A stretch of 54,880 nt of DNA, taken from positions 1-54,880 of the forward strand of contig NZ_JACJPX010000055.1 of assembly GCF_014696315.1 (NCBI RefSeq), read 5' to 3'. The notes under the pieces are model-generated. The model ran no database searches, had not been told where the DNA came from, and saw nothing but the letters and a program-made list of their open reading frames with translations. Source of the DNA: Calothrix membranacea FACHB-236. GTDB lineage: Bacteria > Cyanobacteriota > Cyanobacteriia > Cyanobacteriales > Nostocaceae. This document shows, piece by piece, positions 39,486-47,419 of the stretch (its first letter is position 1; every line of letters begins with the position of its first letter). The position numbers were made by a program, and so were the translations under genes.

Positions 39486-40010
39486 AGGAGGAGTTACTAT
39501 ACAAGCGTGCTAGCAGTATAGTTAAAGATTAAACAATCTGCACGTGATCGTCCTGGTGACAATTGCGGAAAATCACCAGTTTTTATGGCTAAAGTTATGT
39601 TAATGGCTTTTAAGGAAAAAATTGCTTTAAAAAGCTGATTTTGGCGGCAATTATCTCCTAAGGCTCCTCTACAAGATTACTGATAGTTATTTCACGGTAA
39701 ATAACAATACATTAGCAAACATCCTTCTGTAGACAGATTTCGGCGTTTTCCTTCTTCTCAAAATCTTTCGTATTTACTGAAGAATCTGTTACATTCTTTT
39801 TTATTATTAACATCATTCTAAACATTAGATTTTATAAACACGTAATAATACTTAGGGAATGGGGCATGCGGCATTGGGCATTGGGCAATTCAATTTTGGA
39901 TTTTGGATTTGCGATTTTGGATTAAGGTTTAAATCTAAAATCCAAAATCTAAAATCTAAAATTCCCAGTCCCCAGTCCCTAATCCCCAACCCCCTCATCT
40001 CCCTTTTATA
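39486..40010. other. Spacer with repeats, no gene seen
   Basis: Of the ~1-kb gap between the symporter and caspase genes, this part has no convincing ORF. It contains an inverted set of ttttggatt and aatctaaaa/aatccaaaa units (39891-39962), which can fold on themselves, followed by ccccagt heptamers and the MITE from 40011. Confidence 0.65.
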
Positions 40011-40156
40011 GGACTAATGGCAATACTTGTCGGTTAAGGGCAAAAGGGGAAGGGAAAAAGGGGCAAGAAAAAACCTTTAACCCTTACCCTTTCACCTTTT
40101 CCCCAAACCAAATTTCGACTTGAAAATCCTTAACCGAGCAGTATTGGGACTAATGG
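40011..40156 (+). mobile_element. 126-bp MITE, copy 2, with 10-bp target duplications
   Basis: The element is 40021-40146 with the same 19-bp imperfect terminal repeats as copy 1 (caatacttgtcggttaagg at the left). It is flanked by perfect direct repeats GGACTAATGG at 40011-40020 and 40147-40156. It differs from copy 1 at about five positions, mostly near the right end. The two copies having unrelated but perfect 10-bp flanks is strong evidence of transposition. Confidence 0.92.
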
Positions 40157-40221
40157 GAGAAATTACTGTGATTTTTTAGTCTTATTGCTAAGAAATCAAG
40201 ATTTCATGAGAGGAGTGAATA

Positions 40222-42480
40222 ATGGCTGAGATTAAACGCCGGCGCTTTTTGCAATTTGCTGGGTCTGCTTTAGCAACGTTGGGTTTAAGCCAGTGGGATA
40301 TCATGCAGCAAGGCGATCGCTATTACCAAGCCCTCGCCCAAAGTACAAAGCGTAAGTTAGCCCTACTCGTGGGAATTAATGAGTATAAGGGGATACCAGA
40401 ACTATATGGTTGTGTGAATGATGTACAGTTGCAACGTGAATTATTAATTCACCGTTTTGGCTTTAATCCTCAAGATATTTTGACTTTGACAGACCAACAA
40501 GCAACTCGAAAAGGGATGCTGTCAGCATTTGAAGAACATTTGATTAAGCAAGCCAAGCCTGGGGATGTGGTGGTATTTCACTTTTCAGGACATGGTTCAC
40601 GAGTACGCGATCGCGATCGCGATTTTGAGGATGGACTCAACAGTACTTTGGTTCCTATTGATGGCAATTTACCACCAGGCTATCCCCAGCAAGGAGGCCA
40701 GGTGCAGCACATCATGGGGCATACATTGTTTTTACTAATGTCTGCATTGCAAACAGATAATGTAACTGTGGTATTAGATAGTTGTCATGCGGGTGGTGCA
40801 AAGCGAGGTAATTTCCGGGTGCGTTCCATCGAAGGTGGTGAAAACCTCCTACCAAGTACGGCAGAATTGGAATATCAACGTCAATGGTTAGGGAAATTAG
40901 GGCTATCACCACAAAAATTTATTGAACTGAGGAGAAAAGGCGTTGCTAAAGGCGTAGTCATCGCCAGCGCTAAACGCGATCAATATGCAGCTGACGCTTC
41001 CTTTGATGATTTTAACGCCGGGGCTTTTACTTATTTATTTACCCAGTACCTTTGGCAACAACCAGGGGAAGAAGCAATTAATCGCGCGATCGCTAATATT
41101 AGCCGTAGTACAACTATTTTTGCTAGACAGTCAGGCAATTTTCAAGAACCAGAATTAGAATCAAATTTTAGTAAAGAAAATACTCGCGCACCTATTTACT
41201 TTACGCGCAAGCCAACTGTCTCAGCTGAGGCGGTAGTCACTCAAGTCAATGGTGAACAAGTAAAATTATGGCTGGGTGGGCTAGATTCCGAAAGCCTGGA
41301 AGCATTTAAACAAGATGCGATTTTCACAGTTTTGGATAGTAAAGGTGGCGATCGCGGACTTATTCAGTTACAGTCTCGTCAAGGATTAACAGGACAAGGT
41401 AAACTCCTCAAAGCTGCCCAAAAAAAGCAACCACTCCAACCAGGCGCACTTTTACAAGAACGGATTCGCAGCATTCCCAGTGATTTAACTTTAAAAATTG
41501 GGCTAGATGACTCTTTAGGCAATAACACTCAACAAGCTAAACAAGCTTTACAGGCGATTCCCCGCATTGAAGCCAAAGCTTTGGGAAGACAAGAGGTGCA
41601 ATATATTTTTGGTCGCATGACTGAAGCTAAATCTCAGGAATTACAAAAAAGTCGCCTCTCAAATTTACCTGCGGTGGGTAGTTTTGGTTTGTTTCTACCA
41701 GGAATGACGCAAATTCTTGCTAGTTCTTTTGGTACGAGTAACGAAACGGTGAGTGCTGCTGTAACTCGCTTACAACCTAAACTCAAGTCCCTATTAGCAG
41801 CAAGGATTGTCAAGCAAATGCTGGGCAATACTAATTCATCACAAATTAATGTAACTGCGACGATGAATGTTGTCGGTAGTCAAGAAATATTAGGCGAAAC
41901 CTTCCCCATTCGCGGAGTTCAAAAAGTAGATTTGGGGATATCCAGCAAAACTGCTGACTCAGGTTTGCAAAAGTTACCCCTGGGTACACAAATTGCTTTT
42001 CAAATTCAGAATAACGAATCGCAACCACTATATATAAGTATTTTGGTAATTGATGCCCAAGGCGAAATGGCAATTATCTTTCCTAATAATTGGTCAGCGG
42101 CGGAAGATGCAGCTTTGGTAGAAGGTAAACAAAAGTTAGTCATTCCTTCTGCTGGCGATACCTTTAAACTCGTGATTGGCGAACCTTTAGGAGTATCAGA
42201 AGCTTTAATTGTTGCCAGCACTACACCACTAAGAAATTCTCTCAAAGCCTTAAAGGAAATTGCCAAATCTCGGGGAGTAGAAAATACGCGTGCGCCAATA
42301 GCTGTGACTAATGAATTATTAGATGTGACAAATAGTTTACTTAATGACCTAGATGCCGGTACTCGCGGTGCGATTAATGTTGAAGGGATTCAACTTCCTA
42401 ACGGTGTGCGGGGAATTGATACCAAGAAATTAGCAGCAATGGCGATCGCATTTGAAGTGGTTGGTACGGCAAACAGCTGA
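40222..42480 (+). CDS. Caspase-like (peptidase C14/metacaspase-type) protein with Tat-like signal
   Basis: The 752-residue protein starts KRRRFLQFAGSALATLGLS, a twin-arginine-type signal, so the protease domain is probably exported. The caspase p20 domain (about 45-330) has the catalytic dyad His124 (HFSGHGS) and Cys188 (VVLDSCHAGG). Metacaspases of this type cut after Arg/Lys. The C-terminal half (about 340-752) has no recognised motif but includes a beta-rich segment of a DUF4384-like kind (ISILVIDAQGEMAIIFPNNW). Overlapping HIP1 sites encode RDRDRD at residues 129-134. Good Shine-Dalgarno (gagagg). No nearby chaperone or inhibitor. Confidence 0.9.
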   Translation: MAEIKRRRFLQFAGSALATLGLSQWDIMQQGDRYYQALAQSTKRKLALLVGINEYKGIPELYGCVNDVQLQRELLIHRFGFNPQDILTLTDQQATRKGMLSAFEEHLIKQAKPGDVVVFHFSGHGSRVRDRDRDFEDGLNSTLVPIDGNLPPGYPQQGGQVQHIMGHTLFLLMSALQTDNVTVVLDSCHAGGAKRGNFRVRSIEGGENLLPSTAELEYQRQWLGKLGLSPQKFIELRRKGVAKGVVIASAKRDQYAADASFDDFNAGAFTYLFTQYLWQQPGEEAINRAIANISRSTTIFARQSGNFQEPELESNFSKENTRAPIYFTRKPTVSAEAVVTQVNGEQVKLWLGGLDSESLEAFKQDAIFTVLDSKGGDRGLIQLQSRQGLTGQGKLLKAAQKKQPLQPGALLQERIRSIPSDLTLKIGLDDSLGNNTQQAKQALQAIPRIEAKALGRQEVQYIFGRMTEAKSQELQKSRLSNLPAVGSFGLFLPGMTQILASSFGTSNETVSAAVTRLQPKLKSLLAARIVKQMLGNTNSSQINVTATMNVVGSQEILGETFPIRGVQKVDLGISSKTADSGLQKLPLGTQIAFQIQNNESQPLYISILVIDAQGEMAIIFPNNWSAAEDAALVEGKQKLVIPSAGDTFKLVIGEPLGVSEALIVASTTPLRNSLKALKEIAKSRGVENTRAPIAVTNELLDVTNSLLNDLDAGTRGAINVEGIQLPNGVRGIDTKKLAAMAIAFEVVGTANS

Positions 42481-42511
42481 TCTCGCTGCGCTTTCATTGT
42501 ACTATTTAAGA

Positions 42512-42540
42512 CAAGGGGCAAGTTTAACTATTACCCCTTG
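42512..42540 (+). terminator. Possible terminator hairpin after the caspase-like gene
   Basis: CAAGGGG and CCCCTTG (42512-42518/42534-42540) pair around a 15-nt loop, 31 bp after the stop. There is no T-run, so it is only a candidate. Confidence 0.4.
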
Positions 42541-42642
42541 TTCGCAAGGATTTTCAGCTTGTTACCTGTTATCTATTCGCTTTATATCAATATGTAACTA
42601 ATGAACACATCTATAAAATTTTGTCAATGAAATTGCTAATAT

Positions 42643-42682
42643 TTCATACTCCAAAGTTGCACTCTTGACTTTGGAGTATGAA
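42643..42682 (+). promoter_or_regulatory. Perfect 14-bp hairpin upstream of clpS
   Basis: TTCATACTCCAAAG (42643-42656) and CTTTGGAGTATGAA (42669-42682) are exact inverted repeats around a 12-nt loop, about 50 bp before the clpS start. Without a T-run it may be an operator or leader structure rather than a terminator. Confidence 0.55.
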
Positions 42683-42731
42683 CTAAACTAGTTATCTGTA
42701 GTCTTGTACAAATTAGTTGATTAACTGTTTT

Positions 42732-43037
42732 ATGGTGACTAGACTTTCAACAACACCAACTATAGCTCCTGAACGGTCTAATCAAGTTACCCGCAAGCAT
42801 TATCCAAATTACAAAGTAATCGTTTTGAACGATGATTTTAATACATTTCAGCACGTGGCGGAGTGTTTGATGAAATATATTCCGGGAATGAGCAGCGATC
42901 AAGCGTGGGACTTGACCAACCAAATCCATTTTGAGGGTCAAGCGATCGTTTGGGTAGGGCCCCAAGAACCAGCGGAACTCTATCACCAGCAACTACGAAG
43001 GGCGGGTTTAACAATGGCTCCTCTAGAGGCAGCTTAA
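42732..43037 (+). CDS. clpS: ATP-dependent Clp protease adaptor ClpS
   Basis: This is a 101-residue ClpS. The core YKVIVLNDDFNTFQHVAECL has the conserved N-D-D-F-N-T; the D-D pair and neighbouring residues bind N-degron amino groups. MKYIPGM and the C-terminal motifs follow. ClpS delivers N-degron proteins to ClpC/ClpAP. The start is the ATG before VTRLSTTPT; the longer frame begins TTG. The next gene starts 5 bp after the stop. The long N-terminus (about 24 residues before the core) is typical for cyanobacterial ClpS. Cyanobacteria carry two versions, and which one this is cannot be told. Confidence 0.93.
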   Translation: MVTRLSTTPTIAPERSNQVTRKHYPNYKVIVLNDDFNTFQHVAECLMKYIPGMSSDQAWDLTNQIHFEGQAIVWVGPQEPAELYHQQLRRAGLTMAPLEAA

Positions 43038-43042
43038 CCAGA

Positions 43043-43336
43043 ATGGGCAAACCCAATGATGGTAGACTCGTCTGGAATCACTCAACCCACATAGATGGCC
43101 TCATCCCCATATTAGAACGTCTGTGTCAGCAGCCAGGAATTCAAACTGTTACCCCAGGCGTAATTGGGCGAGTTAGAGGTCATGCGCCTAAATTACAACT
43201 GCGTATATCCGTACCCATCCGCGGGGGTTATAAAGTCATTGCCCGTCAAGGAAAAACTGTACAGGAGGTTTTTATCTTGACGACTTTAGATCAAGATAGC
43301 CTCTTAGAAGCGATCGCGATCGCCATGAAAAGTTGA
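43043..43336 (+). CDS. DUF2103-like small protein, co-transcribed with clpS
   Basis: A 97-residue protein MGKPNDGRLVWNHSTHIDGL... that I place in the DUF2103 family (predicted small metal-binding proteins). It has HSTH near the N-terminus, a Cys (LERLCQQPG), and a basic beta region (GRVRGHAPKLQLRISVP, GGYKVIARQGKT). It begins 5 bp after clpS, so translation is probably coupled. The longer upstream frame overlaps clpS and has no family-like sequence, so I use this ATG. Function unknown; a partnership with the ClpS/Clp system is only suggested by position. Confidence 0.75.
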   Translation: MGKPNDGRLVWNHSTHIDGLIPILERLCQQPGIQTVTPGVIGRVRGHAPKLQLRISVPIRGGYKVIARQGKTVQEVFILTTLDQDSLLEAIAIAMKS

Positions 43337-43391
43337 TCGTATTAGTAGTCAATAGTCCATAGTTAATCAACTATGCACTGTTGGCTCTCAA

Positions 43392-43712
43392 CTATTCTTC
43401 TACTTGATGTACCGCAAATCTGTGAAGTGGCAAGCTGAGGATACAAGAAAATGTTAAGAAATATGACAAAGCTGTAGTAATTTTTAAAGTCATCAGCATG
43501 GGTTCCCAGCTAGGTACCATGATTTTTTCAACGCCATAAGCAATACAGTAAACCAGCCAGTAAGAGAAGCTCATTCTAAAAAGAATCTCTTCTGTTTCTT
43601 CCATTTCATCTTTGTGCTGTTTGCAGTCCCAAAGTAAAAATAGACCCACAATACAAGCAACAAAGGACACAGCAACTACAAACTCGTGACAAAATATATT
43701 TACCGAATGCAT
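43392..43712 (-). CDS. Small membrane protein, unknown
   Basis: About 106 residues with three hydrophobic segments (VVAVSFVACIVGLFLLW, MSFSYWLVYCIAYGVEKI, ITTALSYFLTFSCILSLPL) and a charged loop after the first (DCKQHKDEMEETEE). The ATG gives MHSVNIFCHEF; the longer frame starts TTG. No family is recognised. It is on the opposite strand to clpS-DUF2103, ending 55 bp beyond it. Composition looks like a real membrane protein rather than a random frame. Confidence 0.6.
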   Translation of the reverse strand: MHSVNIFCHEFVVAVSFVACIVGLFLLWDCKQHKDEMEETEEILFRMSFSYWLVYCIAYGVEKIMVPSWEPMLMTLKITTALSYFLTFSCILSLPLHRFAVHQVEE

Positions 43713-44075
43713 TGGCCTCAATCCCAATCTTTCCAATTGAAATTCAGTCTAAAGGAATAGTCCTTGGGGTTGCACATAATAGTTACAAACTGCAATAGAA
43801 AAGGTGCAGGCTTGTAACTAATTGCAACAAAAATATAGATGACACAAAACCAAATATCTACCAAAAAATTGCATTTAAATGCAATTTTTTTATGAAAAAC
43901 ACAAATTATTTGGAAATGCCTAAAGTTCTTGTTCTCAAGCAAAATGGCTGCTCTAATCAAGAAATAATCCTTTAGCATTACCCACACTAATCCTGAGAAC
44001 TGACAACCAAGAAATTTATTCAATATCCAATACCCAACCTCTCTAAAAAACACAATCAAATACTTATTGCAGAAG
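43713..44075. other. Divergent intergenic region, no gene seen
   Basis: Between the minus-strand membrane protein and the plus-strand glycosyltransferase. It has a perfect 28-bp palindrome at 43863-43890. The open frame on the minus strand here (43718-44131) has poor composition and overlaps the start of the glycosyltransferase, so I do not call it. Confidence 0.6.
43863..43890. promoter_or_regulatory. Perfect 28-bp palindrome in a divergent promoter region
   Basis: AAAAAATTGCATTT joined directly to AAATGCAATTTTTT. It is fully symmetric with no loop and T-rich ends. It could be an operator for a dimeric regulator or a bidirectional hairpin. Confidence 0.6.
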
Positions 44076-45155
44076 ATGAAGCTAGCATTTATTACAGCTA
44101 CTCCCCAGAATGCCAAGCTGGGAAGCGGCACCTTTGTCGGGAATGCCCACTTGATTGCTCAATTGCGATCGCAGGGTTATCAAGTTGATGTGTTCGCACC
44201 AGATAAAATATCTGGATCTATGGGTTATATGGTGCAGCGCTTCCGCTGGAACTGGGGACTCGATCCGCAGGATTTCAACAAATACGATGCGGTAATTGGT
44301 TTAGATATGGATGGTTACACTATCGCTAATCGTATTAAAGTACCTTTTATTGCTTATATTCACGGTATTATTGCTGATGAAGCCAAGTTTGAGCGGGGTT
44401 GGGTACGTACTTCTTTAGAGTTAATGGCCAAAGCAGAGCGAATTAGCGTCCATCGTGCAAAGATGGTAATTGCTACTAGTCATTATTCTTGTACTAGGCT
44501 CACCCAACTTTATAAATATCAGCAAGACATTGAAATTGTACCGCCCCCAATAGATGTTCAAGGGTGGGATCGAGCATTAGCTTCTGTAAGTAATGATGAT
44601 GACAATAGAGCGAATACACGCCCAACTATATTATGTGTCGGCGTACAGTATCCCCGAAAAAATGTTGCTACTCTCATCCGCGCCACCGCTATTCTTCGTC
44701 GTCAATTACCGAATGTGGAAGTCCGAATTGCGAGCCAGGGCCCAGAGTGGAACAATCTCCGCCATCTCACACAAGAACTCGATTTAAATCAAAATGTGAC
44801 GTTTTTGGGATACCTTCCCTATGAGGATTTAGTAAGGGAGTATGTTCGTTGTCATATCTTCTGTTTACCCAGCTTGCAAGAAGGCTTTGGGATTGTCTTT
44901 GCAGAAGCAATGGCTAGCTGTAAACCAATTGTTGCCAGTCGTTCTTCTTCTACACCTGAGTTAATAGAAGATGGTGTACAAGGTTTATTAGCAAATCCTT
45001 TAGATCCTGAAGATTTGGCACTTCGGTTAGCAGAGGTACTGTTATCACCCGAAAAAGCCTTAGCGCTAGGCAAAGCAGGACGCACTAAAGTGCTAGAGTT
45101 TGATACACCTGCGATCGCTCTGAAATTCAGTCAATTGTTAAGTAAAATTACTTAA
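44076..45155 (+). CDS. Glycosyltransferase family 4
   Basis: A 359-residue GT-B enzyme. The N-terminal domain starts MKLAFITATPQNAKLGSGTF; the hinge has VIATSHYSCTRL and IEIVPPPIDV. The donor domain has ILCVGVQYPRKNVATLI and the EX7E motif EGFGIVFAEAMASCKP with TPELIED. I use the ATG at 44076; the longer frame starts TTG at 44067. It lies 17 bp upstream of an ABC-type sugar-binding lipoprotein on the same strand, so the two are probably co-transcribed. Sugar and acceptor unknown. Confidence 0.87.
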   Translation: MKLAFITATPQNAKLGSGTFVGNAHLIAQLRSQGYQVDVFAPDKISGSMGYMVQRFRWNWGLDPQDFNKYDAVIGLDMDGYTIANRIKVPFIAYIHGIIADEAKFERGWVRTSLELMAKAERISVHRAKMVIATSHYSCTRLTQLYKYQQDIEIVPPPIDVQGWDRALASVSNDDDNRANTRPTILCVGVQYPRKNVATLIRATAILRRQLPNVEVRIASQGPEWNNLRHLTQELDLNQNVTFLGYLPYEDLVREYVRCHIFCLPSLQEGFGIVFAEAMASCKPIVASRSSSTPELIEDGVQGLLANPLDPEDLALRLAEVLLSPEKALALGKAGRTKVLEFDTPAIALKFSQLLSKIT

Positions 45156-45172
45156 GCATTGTAATTTTCTCT

Positions 45173-46489
45173 ATGAAAATCTCTTCTTTTACTTTACAAT
45201 CCACTCGTCAACTTGGCCAGATGTGGTGGCGATCGATATTTGTCATCTTACTGAGCCTATTTTTACTCACACTCAGCGGTTGTCAAGCGCTCAACAAAGC
45301 AGATCAACAAATCGTACATCTTACCCTTTGGCATGGCATCAATCCGCCTAATAATCGGGATATCTTTCAAAAATTAGTCAATGAATTTAATCAGACTCAT
45401 GCTGATATTCAGGTAGATTCTATTTACGCAGGTCAACTCGACCAACAAATCCCAAAAGTTCTAACTGCTGTTATTGGTAATGCTCAACCTGATATTTTGT
45501 TTTTCAATCCTCAGATGACAGGACAGTTTGTTGAACTAGGCGCAATTCGTCCTTTAGAGGATTGGTTGAATAATTCGCCATTGAAGTCAGAAATTATCAA
45601 AAATTGTTTTGGCGAGATGCTTTTAGATGGGCATATTTGGTCTGTTCCCCTATTTGCAGGTAATGTCGGCATTTTTTACCGACGAGATTTATTTCAAGCA
45701 GCGGGAATTACTGAGTTACCAAAAACTTGGGAACAATTGCGTGCTGCTGCAAAAAAACTGACCATAGACCGTAATGGTGACAAAAAACCCGATCAGTATG
45801 GAATGTTAATGCCTCTTGGTAAAGGAGAATGGACAGTTTTTACTTGGTTTCCTTTTTTATTAAGTAGCGGTGGAAGCTTAGTAGAAAATAATCTTCCCAA
45901 TATAGTTAATCCCAGCGCGATCGCGGCTCTACAATTCTGGCAAGATTTGATTAAAGATGGCTCGACTAAATTCTCTGCACCCGAACGGGGATATGAAGAA
46001 GATGATTTTGTTGCTGGTCGTGTTGCGATGCAGTTAACAGGGCCTTGGACGTTTATTATGCAAAGTAAAGTTGATTTCGATGTCCTACCTATTCCGGCGA
46101 ATCGTCAACCTGCAACGGTACTTGCTAGTGGCAATTTATTTGTCATGAAAACGACACCCAAAAGAGAACAAGCAGCATTGAAGTTTTTAGAATATGTATT
46201 GAGCGAAAAATTTCAAACCGAATGGAGTATTGGCTCAGGGTTTTTACCAGTCAATATCAAATCTACCCAAAGTCAAGCTTACCAACAATTTATTCAGCAA
46301 AAACCTGCCCTGAAAGTTTTTCTGGAGCAAATGTCTGTATCAGGTTCCCGACCGATTATTTCTGGTTATAGTCGTCTCTCTGACAGCCTTGGGAGAGCAA
46401 TTGAAGCTACAATGCTAGGCGCATCTCCAGAAGCAGCCTTGAAAAAATTCCAAGCATATCTAGATTTAATGTTGGCTGGAAACTCCTAA
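45173..46489 (+). CDS. ABC transporter sugar-binding lipoprotein (family 1 type)
   Basis: The 438-residue protein has an N-terminal anchor with lipobox LTLSGC (Cys37). A bacterial extracellular solute-binding fold of the maltose/UgpB type follows: HLTLWHGINPPNNRDIFQKL and DILFFNPQMTGQFVELGAI. Trp, Pro and Gly in AGNVGIFYRRDLFQAAGITE and WEQLRAAAKKLT are typical. It should bind a sugar, oligosaccharide or glycerol phosphate. No permease or ATPase genes are adjacent, so it is an orphan here. A strong bidirectional terminator follows. Confidence 0.9.
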   Translation: MKISSFTLQSTRQLGQMWWRSIFVILLSLFLLTLSGCQALNKADQQIVHLTLWHGINPPNNRDIFQKLVNEFNQTHADIQVDSIYAGQLDQQIPKVLTAVIGNAQPDILFFNPQMTGQFVELGAIRPLEDWLNNSPLKSEIIKNCFGEMLLDGHIWSVPLFAGNVGIFYRRDLFQAAGITELPKTWEQLRAAAKKLTIDRNGDKKPDQYGMLMPLGKGEWTVFTWFPFLLSSGGSLVENNLPNIVNPSAIAALQFWQDLIKDGSTKFSAPERGYEEDDFVAGRVAMQLTGPWTFIMQSKVDFDVLPIPANRQPATVLASGNLFVMKTTPKREQAALKFLEYVLSEKFQTEWSIGSGFLPVNIKSTQSQAYQQFIQQKPALKVFLEQMSVSGSRPIISGYSRLSDSLGRAIEATMLGASPEAALKKFQAYLDLMLAGNS

Positions 46490-46508
46490 TACTGCTATGC
46501 AAAATTCT

Positions 46509-46562
46509 AAATCAATCAAAAGCTGATGGTGTATTGATATTAAGATTTTGATTGATTTTTTT
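46509..46562. terminator. Bidirectional terminator between convergent genes
   Basis: AAATCAATCAAAA (46509-46521) and TTTTGATTGATTT (46546-46558) are perfect 13-bp inverted arms, followed by a T-run to 46562 on the plus strand. It sits between the sugar-binding protein and the minus-strand FkbM gene and can serve both. Confidence 0.85.
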
Positions 46563-46584
46563 AGCGTTGTACTAGTAACTTTAT

Positions 46585-47355
46585 TTAGCGAACAGCATAC
46601 AAATTATAGGTATCAACGTATGTAGATGGTAATTGTTCTCTTTTCTCCAAGGTGATAGAAAATCCATGAGCAATTAACATCTGTTGAATCTTCTCTAGCC
46701 GTCCTTTTTTATCATGAACCTCTCCAACTATTTGCTTAATTTTAGACCAGTCCTTCTTTTCTATACCCTGGAGAACTTCGTATTCTGCACCTTCTACATC
46801 AATTTTTAATAAATCTATTGAGTTAATACCTAATTCATCCATAACAGAAGATAGCCTTCTCACTGGGCATTTAACTTGTTGCTCTTCAGCAAAGAAGCTA
46901 GCAAATAAGTCTTCTATCGGCTCGGAATTTGTTTCCGTCTTGACATCATCCCCATCAGCAATTATTTCACCTGGCTTTGTGGTAGAGTTACCAGCCATAT
47001 TTGGATAAAAAATAAATGTTTTTTCTGGATTGTCTTCAGAACTTATTCCATAATTAAATAATTGAATATTATTCAGATTATGCAGACGCGTATTTGCTTC
47101 TAGTATTTGAAAAGTTTGCTTTATTGGTTCAAAAGCATAAATTTTTACTTGATTTTGAATGCGGTTAGCAAACAAAGAAAATAAGCCAATATTTGCTCCT
47201 ACATCAAAAATGTAATCACCTTCATGAATGACAATACCATTTTTAATATATTGCTGTTCGGTAAAAATTTCTGAATATATATATTCTGTTTCCTCTGGGC
47301 TACTAAGATAATAAAATTCCAAATCATTTGGAAAGGCCATTTTTTTGTGGCTCAT
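46585..47355 (-). CDS. FkbM-family methyltransferase
   Basis: The 256-residue protein has a Methyltransf_21/FkbM domain. Motif I is YIFDVGANIGLFSLFANR (about residues 48-65), then KIYAFEPIKQTFQILEAN. The family mark IDLLKIDVEGAEYEVLQGI lies near residues 179-197. It most likely methylates a hydroxyl on a sugar or secondary metabolite. An acidic insert (about 128-160) is of unknown role. A single gene, convergent with the sugar-binding lipoprotein; the glycosyltransferase nearby hints at glycan modification. Confidence 0.87.
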   Translation of the reverse strand: MSHKKMAFPNDLEFYYLSSPEETEYIYSEIFTEQQYIKNGIVIHEGDYIFDVGANIGLFSLFANRIQNQVKIYAFEPIKQTFQILEANTRLHNLNNIQLFNYGISSEDNPEKTFIFYPNMAGNSTTKPGEIIADGDDVKTETNSEPIEDLFASFFAEEQQVKCPVRRLSSVMDELGINSIDLLKIDVEGAEYEVLQGIEKKDWSKIKQIVGEVHDKKGRLEKIQQMLIAHGFSITLEKREQLPSTYVDTYNLYAVR

Positions 47356-47419
47356 TGGTTGATTCCCTAATAAATTTTGAAGATTACGTTAGTAATTAGA
47401 TAACGCAATCTTAATTTTA

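Noticed and set aside
42950-43042. 31-codon N-terminal extension of the DUF2103-like gene
   Set aside because: It overlaps clpS and gives Gly/Ser/Thr-rich sequence unlike the rest; the ATG at 43043 fits better.
43718-44131. 137-codon open frame on the minus strand
   Set aside because: It overlaps the start of the glycosyltransferase at 44076 and spans the palindrome. The composition is skewed to Phe/Ile/Cys with no family-like sequence, so I treat it as a chance frame.
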